From Pinus tabuliformis (Eukaryota > Streptophyta > Pinopsida > Pinales > Pinaceae): a stretch of DNA of 64,000 nt. Below the pieces are notes generated by a model, which was not told the origin of the DNA, made no database searches, and was given only the letters and a program-made list of their open reading frames with translations. Position numbers and translations under genes: made by a program. Every line of letters starts with the position of its first letter. The first letter of the stretch is position 1. The stretch is from positions 208,658,310 through 208,722,309 of the forward strand of contig CM062818.1 of the NCBI GenBank assembly GCA_031772625.1, in the 5' to 3' direction. Positions 46,926-57,700 of this stretch are shown here, one piece after another.

Positions 46926-48026
46926 CAGTGTTTTAAAAACCGGTAAAAAAACAAGGTTTAACCCACCTCTTGGCCAAAAAATCGCATAAACCAATCTTAA
47001 CAAGCCAGCTTAGGACGGAACCAGCGGGTTTATGGTCAAACCTGCCAGTTCCGTCCTAAGTTGACCGGTTCACTACCAAGGTTGCGGAAAACCCACATAG
47101 CGCAGTTTAGGAAGGTTCCAGGGTGTTTGGGAGGGAAAATAAGGGTTTTTCCCTCCAAAAACGCCCTCTCCAAACCTTTAAAAGGAGCTCACCCCCCTCA
47201 TTTGCCTCACACATCTTATTTGGAGTTTTTGTGAGTTTGATTGGGAGCTTGGAGAGTATTGAGTATTTGTTGGAGTAGTGGAACAGCAGAGAGTTTGAGC
47301 TAAGTAATAGTCATCATGCCTTCAAAAGCCAAGGATACTGCATGGGCTCATTGTGATATGATTGATGGCAAAATGATCTGCAAATATTGCCAAAAATCTA
47401 TTGGAGGGGGTATTAATAGGTTCAAGCAACACTTGGTTGGGATAGGAGGCAATGTAAAGCCATGTGAAGCACAAAATGAAGTAATAGGGCATATTAGGGC
47501 AAAATACCTTCAAAAGTTTGAGACTCAAGTCACTAAACCAATAGAGAAGTTTGTGACTCAAGCAATCGCAAAGTTCGGGAGTCGAGACTCAACCAACTGA
47601 GTTTGATCATGATGACTCATGAGAAGTTTCAAGCGATAATGTTGATCACTATTATCATATATGTAGACTTGTAGTAGGCCTATGGTCCCATAGTTTGTAG
47701 ACTTTGTTTTTGCACTCTAGAGGCCATTTGGAGCCTCATTGATTATATATTTTGTTGTTGATATGTATTGCACTTGATTCCATTTTGATATATTCACCTT
47801 TACATGGTATATATATGAGCAAACTTTGCATATTTTGTGTCTATTGGTTTGGAATCATGGTTTCAAATCTTAAAAATAGTTTTTTTCATTAAAAATTAAT
47901 TATTTAATGTATTTTTTAATGACCGGTTAATTTAGACATGATCAGTCTCGATTTGATCGATTCCAATTTGAAACCCGATTTTTTAGGTGGATCGGTCTAG
48001 TCACCGGTTCCGATTTTTAAAACTAT
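46926..48026 (+). mobile_element. hAT derivative encoding only a BED finger
   Basis: 1101 bp. Tips are CAGTGTTTTAAAAACCGG and, from the other end, CATAGTTTTAAAAATCGG (15 of 18 match). Perfect 8-bp target duplication gccataca (46918-46925 and 48027-48034). The homologous array of the partner LTR has this octamer once, uninterrupted, at 52287-52294. Subterminal regions contain ccggt/accgg and 'gaccggttcac' motifs in both orientations. It carries one open frame (47316-47600). Younger than the copy at 55-1176. Confidence 0.95.
47316..47600 (+). CDS. BED zinc-finger protein, 94 aa, open
   Basis: Starts MPSKAKDTAWAHCDM. BED-type finger: C38-K-Y-C within MICKYCQKS near residues 22-28 of the motif region, then GGGINRFKQHLVGIGG and KPCEAQNEV. 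This is the pattern CxxC..H..C typical of the first domain of plant hAT transposases. A C-terminal helix-like tail (HIRAKYLQKFETQVTKPIEKF) ends at TGA. It has no RNase H core or dimerisation domain, so it cannot cut DNA. It could bind element ends. It is preceded by about 390 bp of element sequence and remains open while the copy at 469 has a stop. A remnant of a deleted transposase or a retained DNA-binding protein are both possible. Confidence 0.65.
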   Translation: MPSKAKDTAWAHCDMIDGKMICKYCQKSIGGGINRFKQHLVGIGGNVKPCEAQNEVIGHIRAKYLQKFETQVTKPIEKFVTQAIAKFGSRDSTN

Positions 48027-48902
48027 GGCCATACATCTCCATGTCTGCCATGAAGAGCCTAGCCATATCATAAGACATTGTCTAGCCTCCACGTATTGTC
48101 ATATAGACTATCATAGCCATACAAATCCAAGTTGTTATCGTTGGTATATATATATACACAAGTCACCAAGCCACTACAATATGTAATCAAGTCATTGTAT
48201 AAATCCAAATTTCAAAACAAGATGTAGCTACAAGGGGTCAATCTAAGTCATAGAGAGGAAGGGATGCCATAATAATAAATTGTATATATAATTGTGAATC
48301 AATGTTATTGATATAAGATGCTTATCGCAAAGGAATGATGCCTCGATTAATCGATATAGAGTTGCAGTAATGTGAGACATGGTTACAGTGAAGTGAGACC
48401 ATCTGAGATCATCTCCTTGCTAGATTGATGTGAATTACAGCTTGAGAGGACATACCAGAGATCGAGATATTATAGTCATACCAGAGATCGGTCATGAGAT
48501 GTCATGTCAGAGATTCGGTTGCATGCTTACCAGAGCTATGTGATGCCATGCCATGAAAAGTCAACAGGCCTGTGTTAGAGATCATGCGATATTCCTGTAG
48601 CCGGATGCGAGCCATGCGAAGTCAATAGACCCAACCAAATTTCAGAGATAGTCGATTCACCCTCTTAGTCTCAATATTCAACCTCCCATATTAATGTCAA
48701 TATATAGGTGCTTAACCATGTGGCAAAATTATATCTTAAGGTGAACCAACATGATGGAGGAAAAACATAAACTTAAATTTAATTTTATATATACTTTCCC
48801 ACATAAATATTAATAATAATTTAATTTTTCCATTTTTTAGGGTAGGATGGGCTTGAATTAGGGCAAAGTGGAAATTCGTCCCTAGATGCCCAAATTTCAA
48901 CA
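48027..48902 (-). repeat. 3' LTR of the reverse element, last piece
   Basis: After one more 39-bp unit the sequence runs through catagccatacaaatccaag (shared with 52375-52396), then about 780 bp present only in this LTR, with a short TA repeat at 48151-48162. It ends CAAATTTCAACA beside the polypurine tract. Confidence 0.8.
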
Positions 48903-48914
48903 CTCCCTCTCAGC
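48903..48914 (-). other. Polypurine tract of the reverse element
   Basis: Minus strand GCTGAGAGGGAG directly before TGTTGAAATTTGG. Confidence 0.85.
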
Positions 48915-51409
48915 TAGGGAGGAATTTCATTCGCATCATAGGTCTCATCTCATCATATCTCGACTTAATTTCCTTTGATTATCAACTTAACAATCTCAAT
49001 CTAATAGAAGAATAAGAAGAAGAATCACGGGGAAGCATCTGGCTTCCATCCTATATCCAATAATCAGTATGGTCATCTAAAATAGAATCATCATCGTCAT
49101 CAAGTCATATTTCGTCTTGACTCATCTCGCTCATCTCCATCTGTTGAACAATCTTGAATCTGAAAAATGAGACATCATAGGGGAGCCTAACTCACCCCAC
49201 AGCAACATTGAAGAGCTCAACTCAATCTGGAACAACATCAGGGAACCCCGCTCAATCTGGAACCACATCGGGGAGCCCAGCTCAACTCAGAAAATATGTC
49301 AACAGGGAGCCAATGCTACCACCCAGAATCAAATGAGAATGAGGAAGGTTCTATGGGACACTCTCACCTCATGTCAATGACAATGGGGAAGGTCCTATGG
49401 AACACTCTCACCACAAGTCATATCACATAAGGGAGCATCCAGCTACCACCCTATATCAAGCAATAGGCGAGATACCACTTACCAAGCAAGGATCACAACC
49501 ATCCTATTGTGCAATCAATGGGCGAGATACCACTTGTTATACGACGTAAGGATCACAGATTCACACCCATCATATTGCTTGTTGTTCTTCCCAACAATGA
49601 GCCTTAAGAGTCATGTGGTCAAACACGTACGTCACAATTCGAGGTTGGGTGAGATACTCAACTTACCAAAGGTGAAGATCACACACCCCCAAGCCTCCTC
49701 AACCCGTTGGCCAAACAAGGAGGGACAATCCCAACAAGCCCGGCTTGTGGGTATGATGCCAACTGTGGGATACTTTGCTAGACCAAGATAGGGGGAGATA
49801 CTTGACTTGTCAAAACGAACAAGGATCATGCACACCCTATGGGTGACAATAGTGAAGATACCTGACCTACTACAAGAGTAGGGATCACGCACACCTATTG
49901 TCTAGAGTTCCCTCAACCCCAGGAGTTCTTCAGCTCAATTCCTCACCCTGGGAGCTCAGACAGGGGGGAAGAGCTAGCTCAGTGCCCTCGATCAACCCAA
50001 ACCCTCACATAGGAGGGTCACATCCACCAATCCATGTTGCTCTCTGAAGATTAGAAACATATCAAAGTGTTCATATCTAGTATCGGCTCAAACAATTCAT
50101 TGAAGAGTACCAAGAGCAACAGTACTTTGTTTTTCCTATTCATTAAGACATCGAACGTTAGAGAAAATACATGTCATAAAGAAAAAAATGTCATATTCAC
50201 CCTTTTTCCCTCTCATACAAGGAAGCAGCAAACCACAAGCCTAAGATTGTCTCATACAACAACATAATCTCAGTCCACAAATATGTCCCTGTCTCAGATA
50301 TATATGATCAGACTCTGTCTAGCTCAAAGTGCGTACAAGAATCCATCTAATTGATTTCTTATAACAGGATCCACCAAATCTAACAATAATAAAGCATGTC
50401 ACAAAAGCACTTCTATCAGAGCTGGAACCTGATACTGCATGGGGTAAACCAATCATGTCAACAAAGAATTGTTAGCTCAATAATCACAAACAACATCAGA
50501 TGTTCTTTGTTTCATTTTGCAATTATGGGACTTTTAATCATCCACCACAAATAAATAGTAGGTGATGGGATCTCATCAAGGATCTCTCCCTCTGAATAAG
50601 GAGCTTCTTCACTCATCATCAATCAAGATATCAACCTTGCAACATCTGAATACCTAATTTATAATACTTGTTTTCCATTGGCATTTGTAACACATGCATA
50701 CTATAGATGCTTTGTTAATTTACATATATGCTCCAATTTCCTTTTTCCTACCCCAGCTTCTTCCTATACTCCTATACTATCTCTCCTTTCCTGCATCACT
50801 TAGTGTCTAGATGATCCTTAAGAAGGATCTGCTCATCACCACTTCATTAGGAACTTAGAAGTATTAAAATACTCAAATATGCAAGAAGGCTAAGCAATAA
50901 TCAAAATGATAAATTTAAAACGAGAGTAGTGTCATAACGAAATAAGTTTAGAAGGTTCTTATCTTTAATGAGGATTGAAGGAAGAGATCAACTCCTTCTT
51001 GATCCTGTCACCAAGAGTTTACAGAAGAAATGCAACCATTTGCAAAATCATTGTTCCAAGTCCCTTCTTAATCATAAGGTGCCATAGGTCATTAACAAAC
51101 ATCAACAAAGGACGAGATGCCTTAACAGCCTATCCAAACATATTGTCCCCTGAAGTGAATCTAGGATTATACTGAATCTGGCACAAGTGCTTGTACTTAT
51201 CAAGCTAGGGTTTTGAGACTTCAGGCTTTCAACATCTCCAAGCAATGCTTTAAGGCTTCTACTAAACCCTAATCTTATGCTATCTACCAAGCCCTAACAA
51301 GGGTGCCTAGGGTTTCCTTCAAACCCTAGGATTCTTTTAGGTCTCTAGCATCTTTACTTGCTCAACGGTGTCTTCATAGGGGTGATATCCATGACTTTTC
51401 TTCAACCCA
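48915..51409 (-). repeat. Gene-less interior of the reverse element
   Basis: No Gag, protease, RT or integrase trace in any frame. It contains degenerate repeats: 'gggaaggtcctatgg..actctcacc' (49340-49430), 'gcgagataccacttaccaa..aaggatcac' (49440-49560) and 'gggagccc agctcaa' style units (49190-49310). Such interiors are typical of large non-autonomous LTR elements. Confidence 0.6.
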
Positions 51410-51421
51410 GCTTTGATACCA
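51410..51421 (-). other. Primer binding site (initiator Met tRNA type)
   Basis: Minus strand TGGTATCAAAGC immediately after the LTR end ATTAACA. Near-canonical for plant Copia-class priming. Confidence 0.9.
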
Positions 51422-52396
51422 TGTTAATTTTCTTGGGGTTGTGTTGTTCTTTGCTTTTAACAATTGCATTACATCTTTTACACATAGAATTCAAGCCACA
51501 ACATTATAACATCATAATAACAATAGCAATTGTGTAGAAAGAACAATAACATCAATATTGTAACGGAACATAAAGAAACAAAGGAAGAAAAACATGCAGA
51601 CACAATGACACCAGGATTGGTCAAAGACTAGGGCAAAACCCCACCAGGGGGAAAACCCGGAATTCAATTCTTCTTCTTCTATTAGATATTCATCAATTGA
51701 TCAACTGAGATATAAAGCACAACAAGATACATCAACAAGCTTCCTATGGCCAACCTAAGTTAGTTCACAACTACATTTGTGAACTGACATTTGATAACCT
51801 AAGAAAGCTTCTTCTATACCATTGTTACAAGAAACAAAATCATCATCAAGCATTATTAACTCTATTGGGCTATATCAAGTAGATCATGTTGTCAAGGAGA
51901 TGAGCCATCTATCACATGTATGCCATGCCATGCCATGCCATACATCTCCCTGTCTGCCATGAAGAGCCTAGCCATGCCATACATCTTCTTGTCTGCCATG
52001 AAGAGCCTAGTTACACCATACATCTCCCTATCTGCCATGAAGAACCTAGCCATGCCATACATCTCCCTGTCTTCCATTAGGAGCCTAGCCATGCCATACA
52101 TCTCCTGGTCTGGCATGAAGAGTCTACCCATGTCATACATCTCCATGTCTGCCATTAGGCGCCTAGCCATGCCATACATCTCTTTGTCTGCCATGAAGAT
52201 TCTACCCATGCCATACATCTCCCTATTTGCCATTAGGAGCCTACCATGCCATACATCTCCTTGTCTGCCATGAAGAGCCTACCCATGCCATACAACTCCA
52301 TGTCTGCCATGAAGAGCCAAGCCATATCATAAGACATTGTCTAGCCTCCACGATACTGTCATATAGACTATCATAGCCATACAAATCCAAGTTGTT
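51422..52396 (-). repeat. 5' LTR of the reverse element, truncated
   Basis: Collinear with 21663-22271, 46608-46925 and 48027-48150. Homology stops abruptly after ccaagttgtt at 52396, so about 780 bp of U3 is missing. Carries a variant stem-loop CCCCACCAGGGGG (51639-51651). Confidence 0.85.
51926..52322. repeat. 39-bp tandem array, uninterrupted copy
   Basis: About ten units beginning catgccatacatctccctg. The unit is 13 codons long, so both strands stay open: the plus frame repeats MPYISLSAMKSLA-like and the minus frame MYGMARLFMADRE-like peptides. These are arithmetic by-products of a 39-bp period rather than genes. Confidence 0.95.
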
Positions 52397-53796
52397 GTTA
52401 TTTGTTTCTTCCAAAAGAGAGGGCACCAGAAAAGGAATAGTTTGAAATTCCATGCAATTTGAATCCTTAAGGAAATGGATTTTCTTATACTCCAACCTTT
52501 TACTCAACCCACATGCTCTAATTACTAAGGAAGGTGAACTTCCCCACCAACCACTTGCATATGATAATTTCTAGTTGGGGTCTTTAACAAGGCACACGAT
52601 AAAAAGTTGAAGCTATGAGACTAAGGCAAATCAAGATTATTTGTCAACCCCCTGAACCCCCTTTCCCCTCCCCGTCTAATGGATTCATAGCCCCTCGCGT
52701 GCTCTTCCTTGACCAACCTGGGACCTTTATATTAATTTTTAAATGATATTTACATTTATTGCGATTACCATGGCAAGTCTACCTCATGGTACATAAAAGC
52801 ATATTAATCAAAAATGCATGCCTAGACATTCACTAATAAGGCCTTGGCCTTGAACTCCTCACTAGGCCATCATATAGGATATTTACATCTTTTATATGGG
52901 ATCATTCATGAGACTTGATTCTTGTCATTACAAAACTTGGCACAAAATTCAATCCAGTACAATATGAAGGATCAAAACCAAGGTATTAAAAATACATTCT
53001 TTCTCTTTTTCATCTAATAGGTCCAATCTCCATCTCATAATTCCAATCATACCTCCACACCAATGCCAATGAAAGGTATTTTACTTTGGTTGCTTTGTGA
53101 TAAGAAAGAGAATATATAGCATGCCCTAGATGTGGACCCAATAATGTCCAATGTTCTTATGTCATTAGAGAGAGCACTTGCAAGTAGATTTGTAGCCAAG
53201 GCAGGCCTAATTAGTTATGCTTTGATATCACATTTATAGTCTATAATGGTTAAATTTATAAAAAATGAAATGGTGTAACAAATTCACATTTAAATCATAT
53301 AGATCAAAATTACCAAGGAATTCAAAAGGGAGATTTATTCAATTTCATCTATCCACAACTTCTAAGTAGTCTTTGATGTAGAAGCTTTACATGTATAAAG
53401 GTATTGAATTCTAACTCCTAAGCATATTGGAACAAATAAGCGTGGAAGATAAGGACACCAAATTATCTGGATTGGATCATTATATTATTTGTCATCCATC
53501 TTGATGTGTTCGAAGTGGAAAAATTGGAGGAATCAGCATGCAAGTCCATTTTCACCAACATGTCCTAGTTTGGAGAAGTGGGGTCCAAAACCTTCCAAAG
53601 GCATTTTGAGGCATTAAATGAGTTTTTAAATGAAGTTTTAAAAACTCTCTTGCAGAATACCCATTGGCACCATTGTACACTAAAATACCTTTCCAACAAT
53701 GCGAGAAAGGCATGAACCAGAGTCCGTGTGCAAAAGTTATGCCTCTCAAAAGTTGATTTTCTCATTTAATCACCATGATTCCAAAGGATGCCATGT
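52397..53796. other. Unassigned sequence
   Basis: No coding region, repeat or RNA recognised on either strand. Begins exactly where the reverse element's LTR is cut off and ends at the solo LTR. Confidence 0.4.
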
Positions 53797-54906
53797 TGTT
53801 GAGAATTTAGTAGGGCAATGATTGTGATTAATTCTCTTTACTTGATAACTACTTATGGTTCCTTTTTACTTATTAACTTTATTCCTTATTATTATATGTG
53901 TGAAGCATCAAACAGCTAACAAAACAAAAAGCACAATCACACAATATATAGGCTGCAAGCCAGGGCAAAAACCTCTCTTCTTGAGAGGAAAACCCTTAAA
54001 TCTCTTCTCTTCCTTATAGATTCTTCAATTGACGAATTCCAAGACCTTAACACTGAGACCAACACCCTTTAAGACCAAGACCAAGACCAACCTCTTTGAG
54101 TGATGTGCCAACTTCGATCTAGTCTAACCAAGTCAAATCTCTTCCAGTAGCACCTTCTCGACCTTCTGTTGCAAGATTTTTCGTCCTCCTACTACAGATC
54201 TGAAATTTAGGCCCCCATTAACAGTTGTTGCCACACATGGGAACTTTGATCTTCTTGTAGAGCCCTCCTCTGACCTTCGCTTGCCTTTCCCTGACCTCTA
54301 GAGCTTAAGAGAAACCCTTTGATAGCCTTCGCTTGACCTCCTTGCTTCCTTTCCTCCAAGATCGAACTTGTGTAAGGATGCCCTAGGTCAGCGCAAAAAC
54401 CCTAGTCTTCTCTAGCACGTGTGAGAGAGAAAGATAGCCCAAACACAAAAACTTCTTCGTCCTTCTTCTCCTTCACTACCTCTTCCTTCTTCTTCCTTTG
54501 CTAGAATGAGAGATGAGTGAGTGTCTTCAAGGAGGACGAGTCCTCTTCTATATATAGGCTTCTTCAAGGGTGGGCATGGATATTCCTTTAGGCCAACTTG
54601 CCAGCTGCCAAGCCGACTTCGTCTTTGAGAGTATTCTGACACTTTTAAAGACAAAAATATTTTTCTTTACAAGTTACAATGTGCCCAATGGGGTCTTCAA
54701 CTTCTGACAATGACTCTTTTGACTTCTTGACCTAGGAAAAACCCTAGAAGCACTCAATGGGTGCTTGACCTATAAAATAAGTCTTTGAGCATGAAACCCA
54801 TGCTCCAAAAACAACAATAATAATTTTCTTTTATTTCATAATTTACAAAAATCAAAGATACATTTCATACTTATGAAGACCGAACCTAGTTACACATTTT
54901 TCAACA
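53797..54906 (-). mobile_element. Solo Copia LTR, reverse orientation
   Basis: 1110 bp, TGTTGAGAATT..TTTTTCAACA, with perfect 5-bp target duplication catgt (53792-53796 and 54907-54911). TATA box CCTATATATAG on the minus strand near 54545. Stem-loop CCTCTC..GAGAGG (53972-53988) next to CCAGGGCAAAAACC. Its minus-strand start (TGTTGAAAAATGTGTAACTA) matches the family of 60475-61646 and the forward Copia LTRs. No interior or second LTR remains, so it arose by LTR-LTR recombination. Confidence 0.95.
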
Positions 54907-54911
54907 CATGT

Positions 54912-55583
54912 CAACCCCTATTACTCATGCAAAAGGGGCTAGCCAAGTGCGGACTATGAAGAAGACTCTAGAAGGGTCAAAGTTGTAACTCCAATTGAGA
55001 GTTGAATGAGTCAAACCTAACCCCTAATTGGCTATTGAGCTACGTTATAATCGTGCCACTAGGAAAAAAGGGGGTTCCATTCTATTCGATTGTATATTAT
55101 TCCATATTAGAAAAGAGAAATCAGGATTGGAAGTTAGAGAGCATAACAAAGGGGGCTAGTGCACAAGTCTCAAGTAACTCCATCGAGAGTGCCATCTACT
55201 TTGTACTTGCATTATTTCTGTACCAGACAAAAGAAAGCAAAGTAGTCTCACCTTCCAACTGGGTTTTCTCCCATAAGGGTTTCCCAAAGCAAATCTTCAT
55301 GTTCATTGTGATTGGTATGTGATTGTATTTGTTGTTTTCTATTTTCTGCATTTTATCTATTTCATGAATAAGCCAAAAATCAGTGATTAAAAAATCTGGA
55401 ATCTAAGCTTCACAGTATAGATTTCAGTTTATTTTATTGCAGATCTGTTGTGACGAACTGTCCAGTGGAATATCCACAACAGTTCACAGATCACCAAATG
55501 GAAATAAAACATACAAAAATACCAAAAGAGGATATATATCAAATGAAGTTCAATATAGTACAAGTACAATTTCAAATGAACAA
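54912..55583. other. Flank downstream of the candidate gene
   Basis: No supported coding region. A plus-strand frame at 55002-55322 has no recognisable motif. Would include the 3' untranslated region of the minus-strand gene. Confidence 0.35.
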
Positions 55584-56444
55584 TTAAATCTCACTTTTCT
55601 CACTCTCTGATTCGCCACTTGCTTTGCTTTTCGTTGCTGTAAATTTAGCCTGTAATGAACAATGAAAACCCAAACACTTGTGAGTTCAATAGTCAGTGCA
55701 TTCTCAATTTCAATATTGATAAATCTTGAATCAAGATTTCACATTATACAAGGTAAAATGTGTTTCTCATTGAGTATCAAGAGAACAGTCACTGGTTTAA
55801 CTACGGCACTCAGATTTAACAATCTGGCTAATGAACTTTACAAACTTCACACTTATAATCTATATATATCAAACTCTGTCTCACATCCATACCCTAATTC
55901 TCTAAAGTTTCAAATTTCCTAACACGATTATCTTGAAAGGTAACAAGGGGCATACAGTCTCTTTGATACTTTTTGGAGGTTCAGGAGTCAAAAGTTCTGT
56001 AGATTTCTTCACACTAACCGCTGCACTAACTGGTAATGTTGATTTTTTCTCAATGTTCTCAGGTACAGGACTTGTCCATTGATGTCTAAGCCTACTTTGG
56101 GCTTTCTGCAAATAGGAGATATATACAACGTTCATAGGCTGAAGTATGGAAAAAACAGTCCTAGCAGAAGTATTAATACAAATTCACGAGCTGAAGAGGA
56201 ATGGACCACCATGATGAACCATTAAAAGAAATACCTTAATATAAGATACTACAGAATCCATTTTGTTCTGTTCTAATGCTACAGGTGGATGACTTTGGTT
56301 ATTCTTCTGATTCGTTATAGGTTTTCCCAAGCCATAAGAGTCATCAGCACAACTGTCCTCATTTTCATCATCATCATGTTCATCTTTGGGCAATGAATAC
56401 TCTGCTGCTTCCTTTTCACTACCACATTCTTCCTTGTCGGTATC
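55584..56444 (-). CDS. Unrecognised host gene, last three exons
   Basis: Three minus-strand exons join without a phase break. 56444-56235 (210 nt) is bordered by TTGCCTTGCAG and AAG|GTATTT. 56105-55956 (150 nt) is bordered by CTATTTGCAG and ACT|GTATGC. 55649-55584 (66 nt) is bordered by CATTACAG and ends in TAA. All are phase 0. The encoded C-terminal 141 residues are acidic (DEHDDDENEDSCADD), then VVSYIKKAQSRLRHQW, a Ser/Thr/Pro-rich stretch, and a Lys/Ser/Glu tail ending SEKSEI. This looks like a nuclear, disordered tail but no family is recognised. The consistent splice sites distinguish it from the surrounding element debris. Confidence 0.6.
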
Positions 56445-56532
56445 CTGCAAGGCAAGAAATTGTTCCTCAGAAACACAGAAATAATGAACTTCTAATAGTT
56501 TAACTAAATGAAAAGGCTATAAACATCAGAAC

Positions 56533-57700
56533 CTAAAGTCCACAGCTTGAAATGGAACTCCTTTCCAATCTAAAGAATTAACAATTGTTGCTTCTGGAAA
56601 AAGACGTAGAATATGTAACAGTGTTGAATAGGCTAAAGCTAATGCATCTGATACCGAATCAAACATAACAAAACTTTTACACAAAATATATATCAAGCTA
56701 CACCCACAGGTCGTAGAATAGACGCATGTAAAGCTATGAAATCAATTTATTGAAGTTTTAAATAAGGCATTTGTCAGCTATTCCCAAGCACACCTCAGTT
56801 TGTAACTTTGTACTTCTTGCGCTCTTTCAATATAACCTAAATGAAAAGCACAAATAGATAAAGAATGATTCTTTTTGAGCATGCACTAAGAGGAAGGAGT
56901 AGAAGGATTAAAATATGTAGGGGCACGCTCTGCTAGTATGGAATTCCAAATCAAACAAATTCCACATATGATTGAATGTTAGATGACCATTAGGTTCATC
57001 AATGATAATACTTTAATAGAAACTACAAAAAGGATTGCTCCTCAGTCCTTCACATAAGATACAAAATAAAATGAAATACATGAACAGCAGAGATAAACTA
57101 AAACCTCTATATTCAGCCCTGAATCCTTTCATAAAAATGCAAACGATTGTCAGTGCTTTAAACATTCCTTCTTGCAATAAAGCACCTCTTTCATACCCTT
57201 TTAGTGTATCTGTATATTTTCAAGAAGCTCCCATTACTTCTATGGCTCCTCAAGCAGTTGCCTGACCTTGTTGCAAATGGTCACACATGTCAAGGAATGC
57301 AGCAGCACATGTCACTTTTTCTAGTGTTTCCTCAGAGAAAATATTGCAAATCCACTGATTCCTTCTTGTACTGTAAAGGCTTTATATCAAAAGAAGATGG
57401 TACTGAAAAATATAGAACTAAATAAATAGATGTCTTGGGCAGGTGCTTGTATGACATTGTATTCAGACAGCCATGAATGTTGCAGGCATAAAGGGTTGAT
57501 TCAGTGTAGGTGACATTATTGGCAAAGCAGTGGTCCTTAGCATCTCAGGATCATAGATGCTCGAAAGGATACTGCAGGCTTGGCAACTAATCTCAAAGGA
57601 GCTTCATTGAGATTTTCACAGTCCTTGCAGGGGCTAGGATTTAGCTGTGAGATCAATATGGACACGTCTTGGACACTGAGCATATAGACATAACCGCTTT
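56533..57700 (-). CDS. Unrecognised host gene, upstream exons (partial)
   Basis: Candidate exons are 57700-57573, 57354-57267, 56836-56794 and 56673-56533. Phases agree at each junction: 0, then 1, then 2. The predicted peptide reads through NIFSEETLEKVTCAAAF, LDMCDHLQQ|GYIERAQEVQSYKLR and FDSVSDALALAYSTLL, to HILRLFPEATIV and VPFQAVDF. The middle of this is helix-like and well ordered. I do not recognise the protein. The last exon either stops at TGA shortly after VDFRF or splices on. The obvious donor (AG|GTTCTG) is out of phase with the exon at 56444, whereas a weak donor GCT|GTGGAC would be in phase. The 5' start was not found. The first exon listed is the least certain. Confidence 0.5.

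Larger units (their letters stand above)
21663..52396 (-). mobile_element. Reverse-strand LTR element with no recognisable genes, hosting nested insertions
   Basis: The 3' LTR is 21663-22271 plus 46608-46925 plus 48027-48902, about 1.8 kb once insertions are removed. The interior is 48903-51421. The 5' LTR starts at 51422 and is cut off near 52396. Both LTRs begin TGTTAATTTTCTT (plus coordinates) and contain the same 39-bp tandem array. The primer site and polypurine tract fix the orientation. The interior of 2.5 kb has no Gag or Pol signature, as in LARD-type non-autonomous elements. The far TSD is lost with the truncated end. Confidence 0.82.

Noticed and set aside
51892..52273. Long open frames of repeated 13-residue peptides on both strands
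   Set aside because: Arithmetic result of a 39-bp tandem repeat without stops in two frames. No promoter, splice or domain evidence.
55002..55322. 106-codon plus-strand frame, considered as organellar DNA
   Set aside because: No recognisable plastid or mitochondrial gene could be matched from the peptide, so no transfer is claimed.
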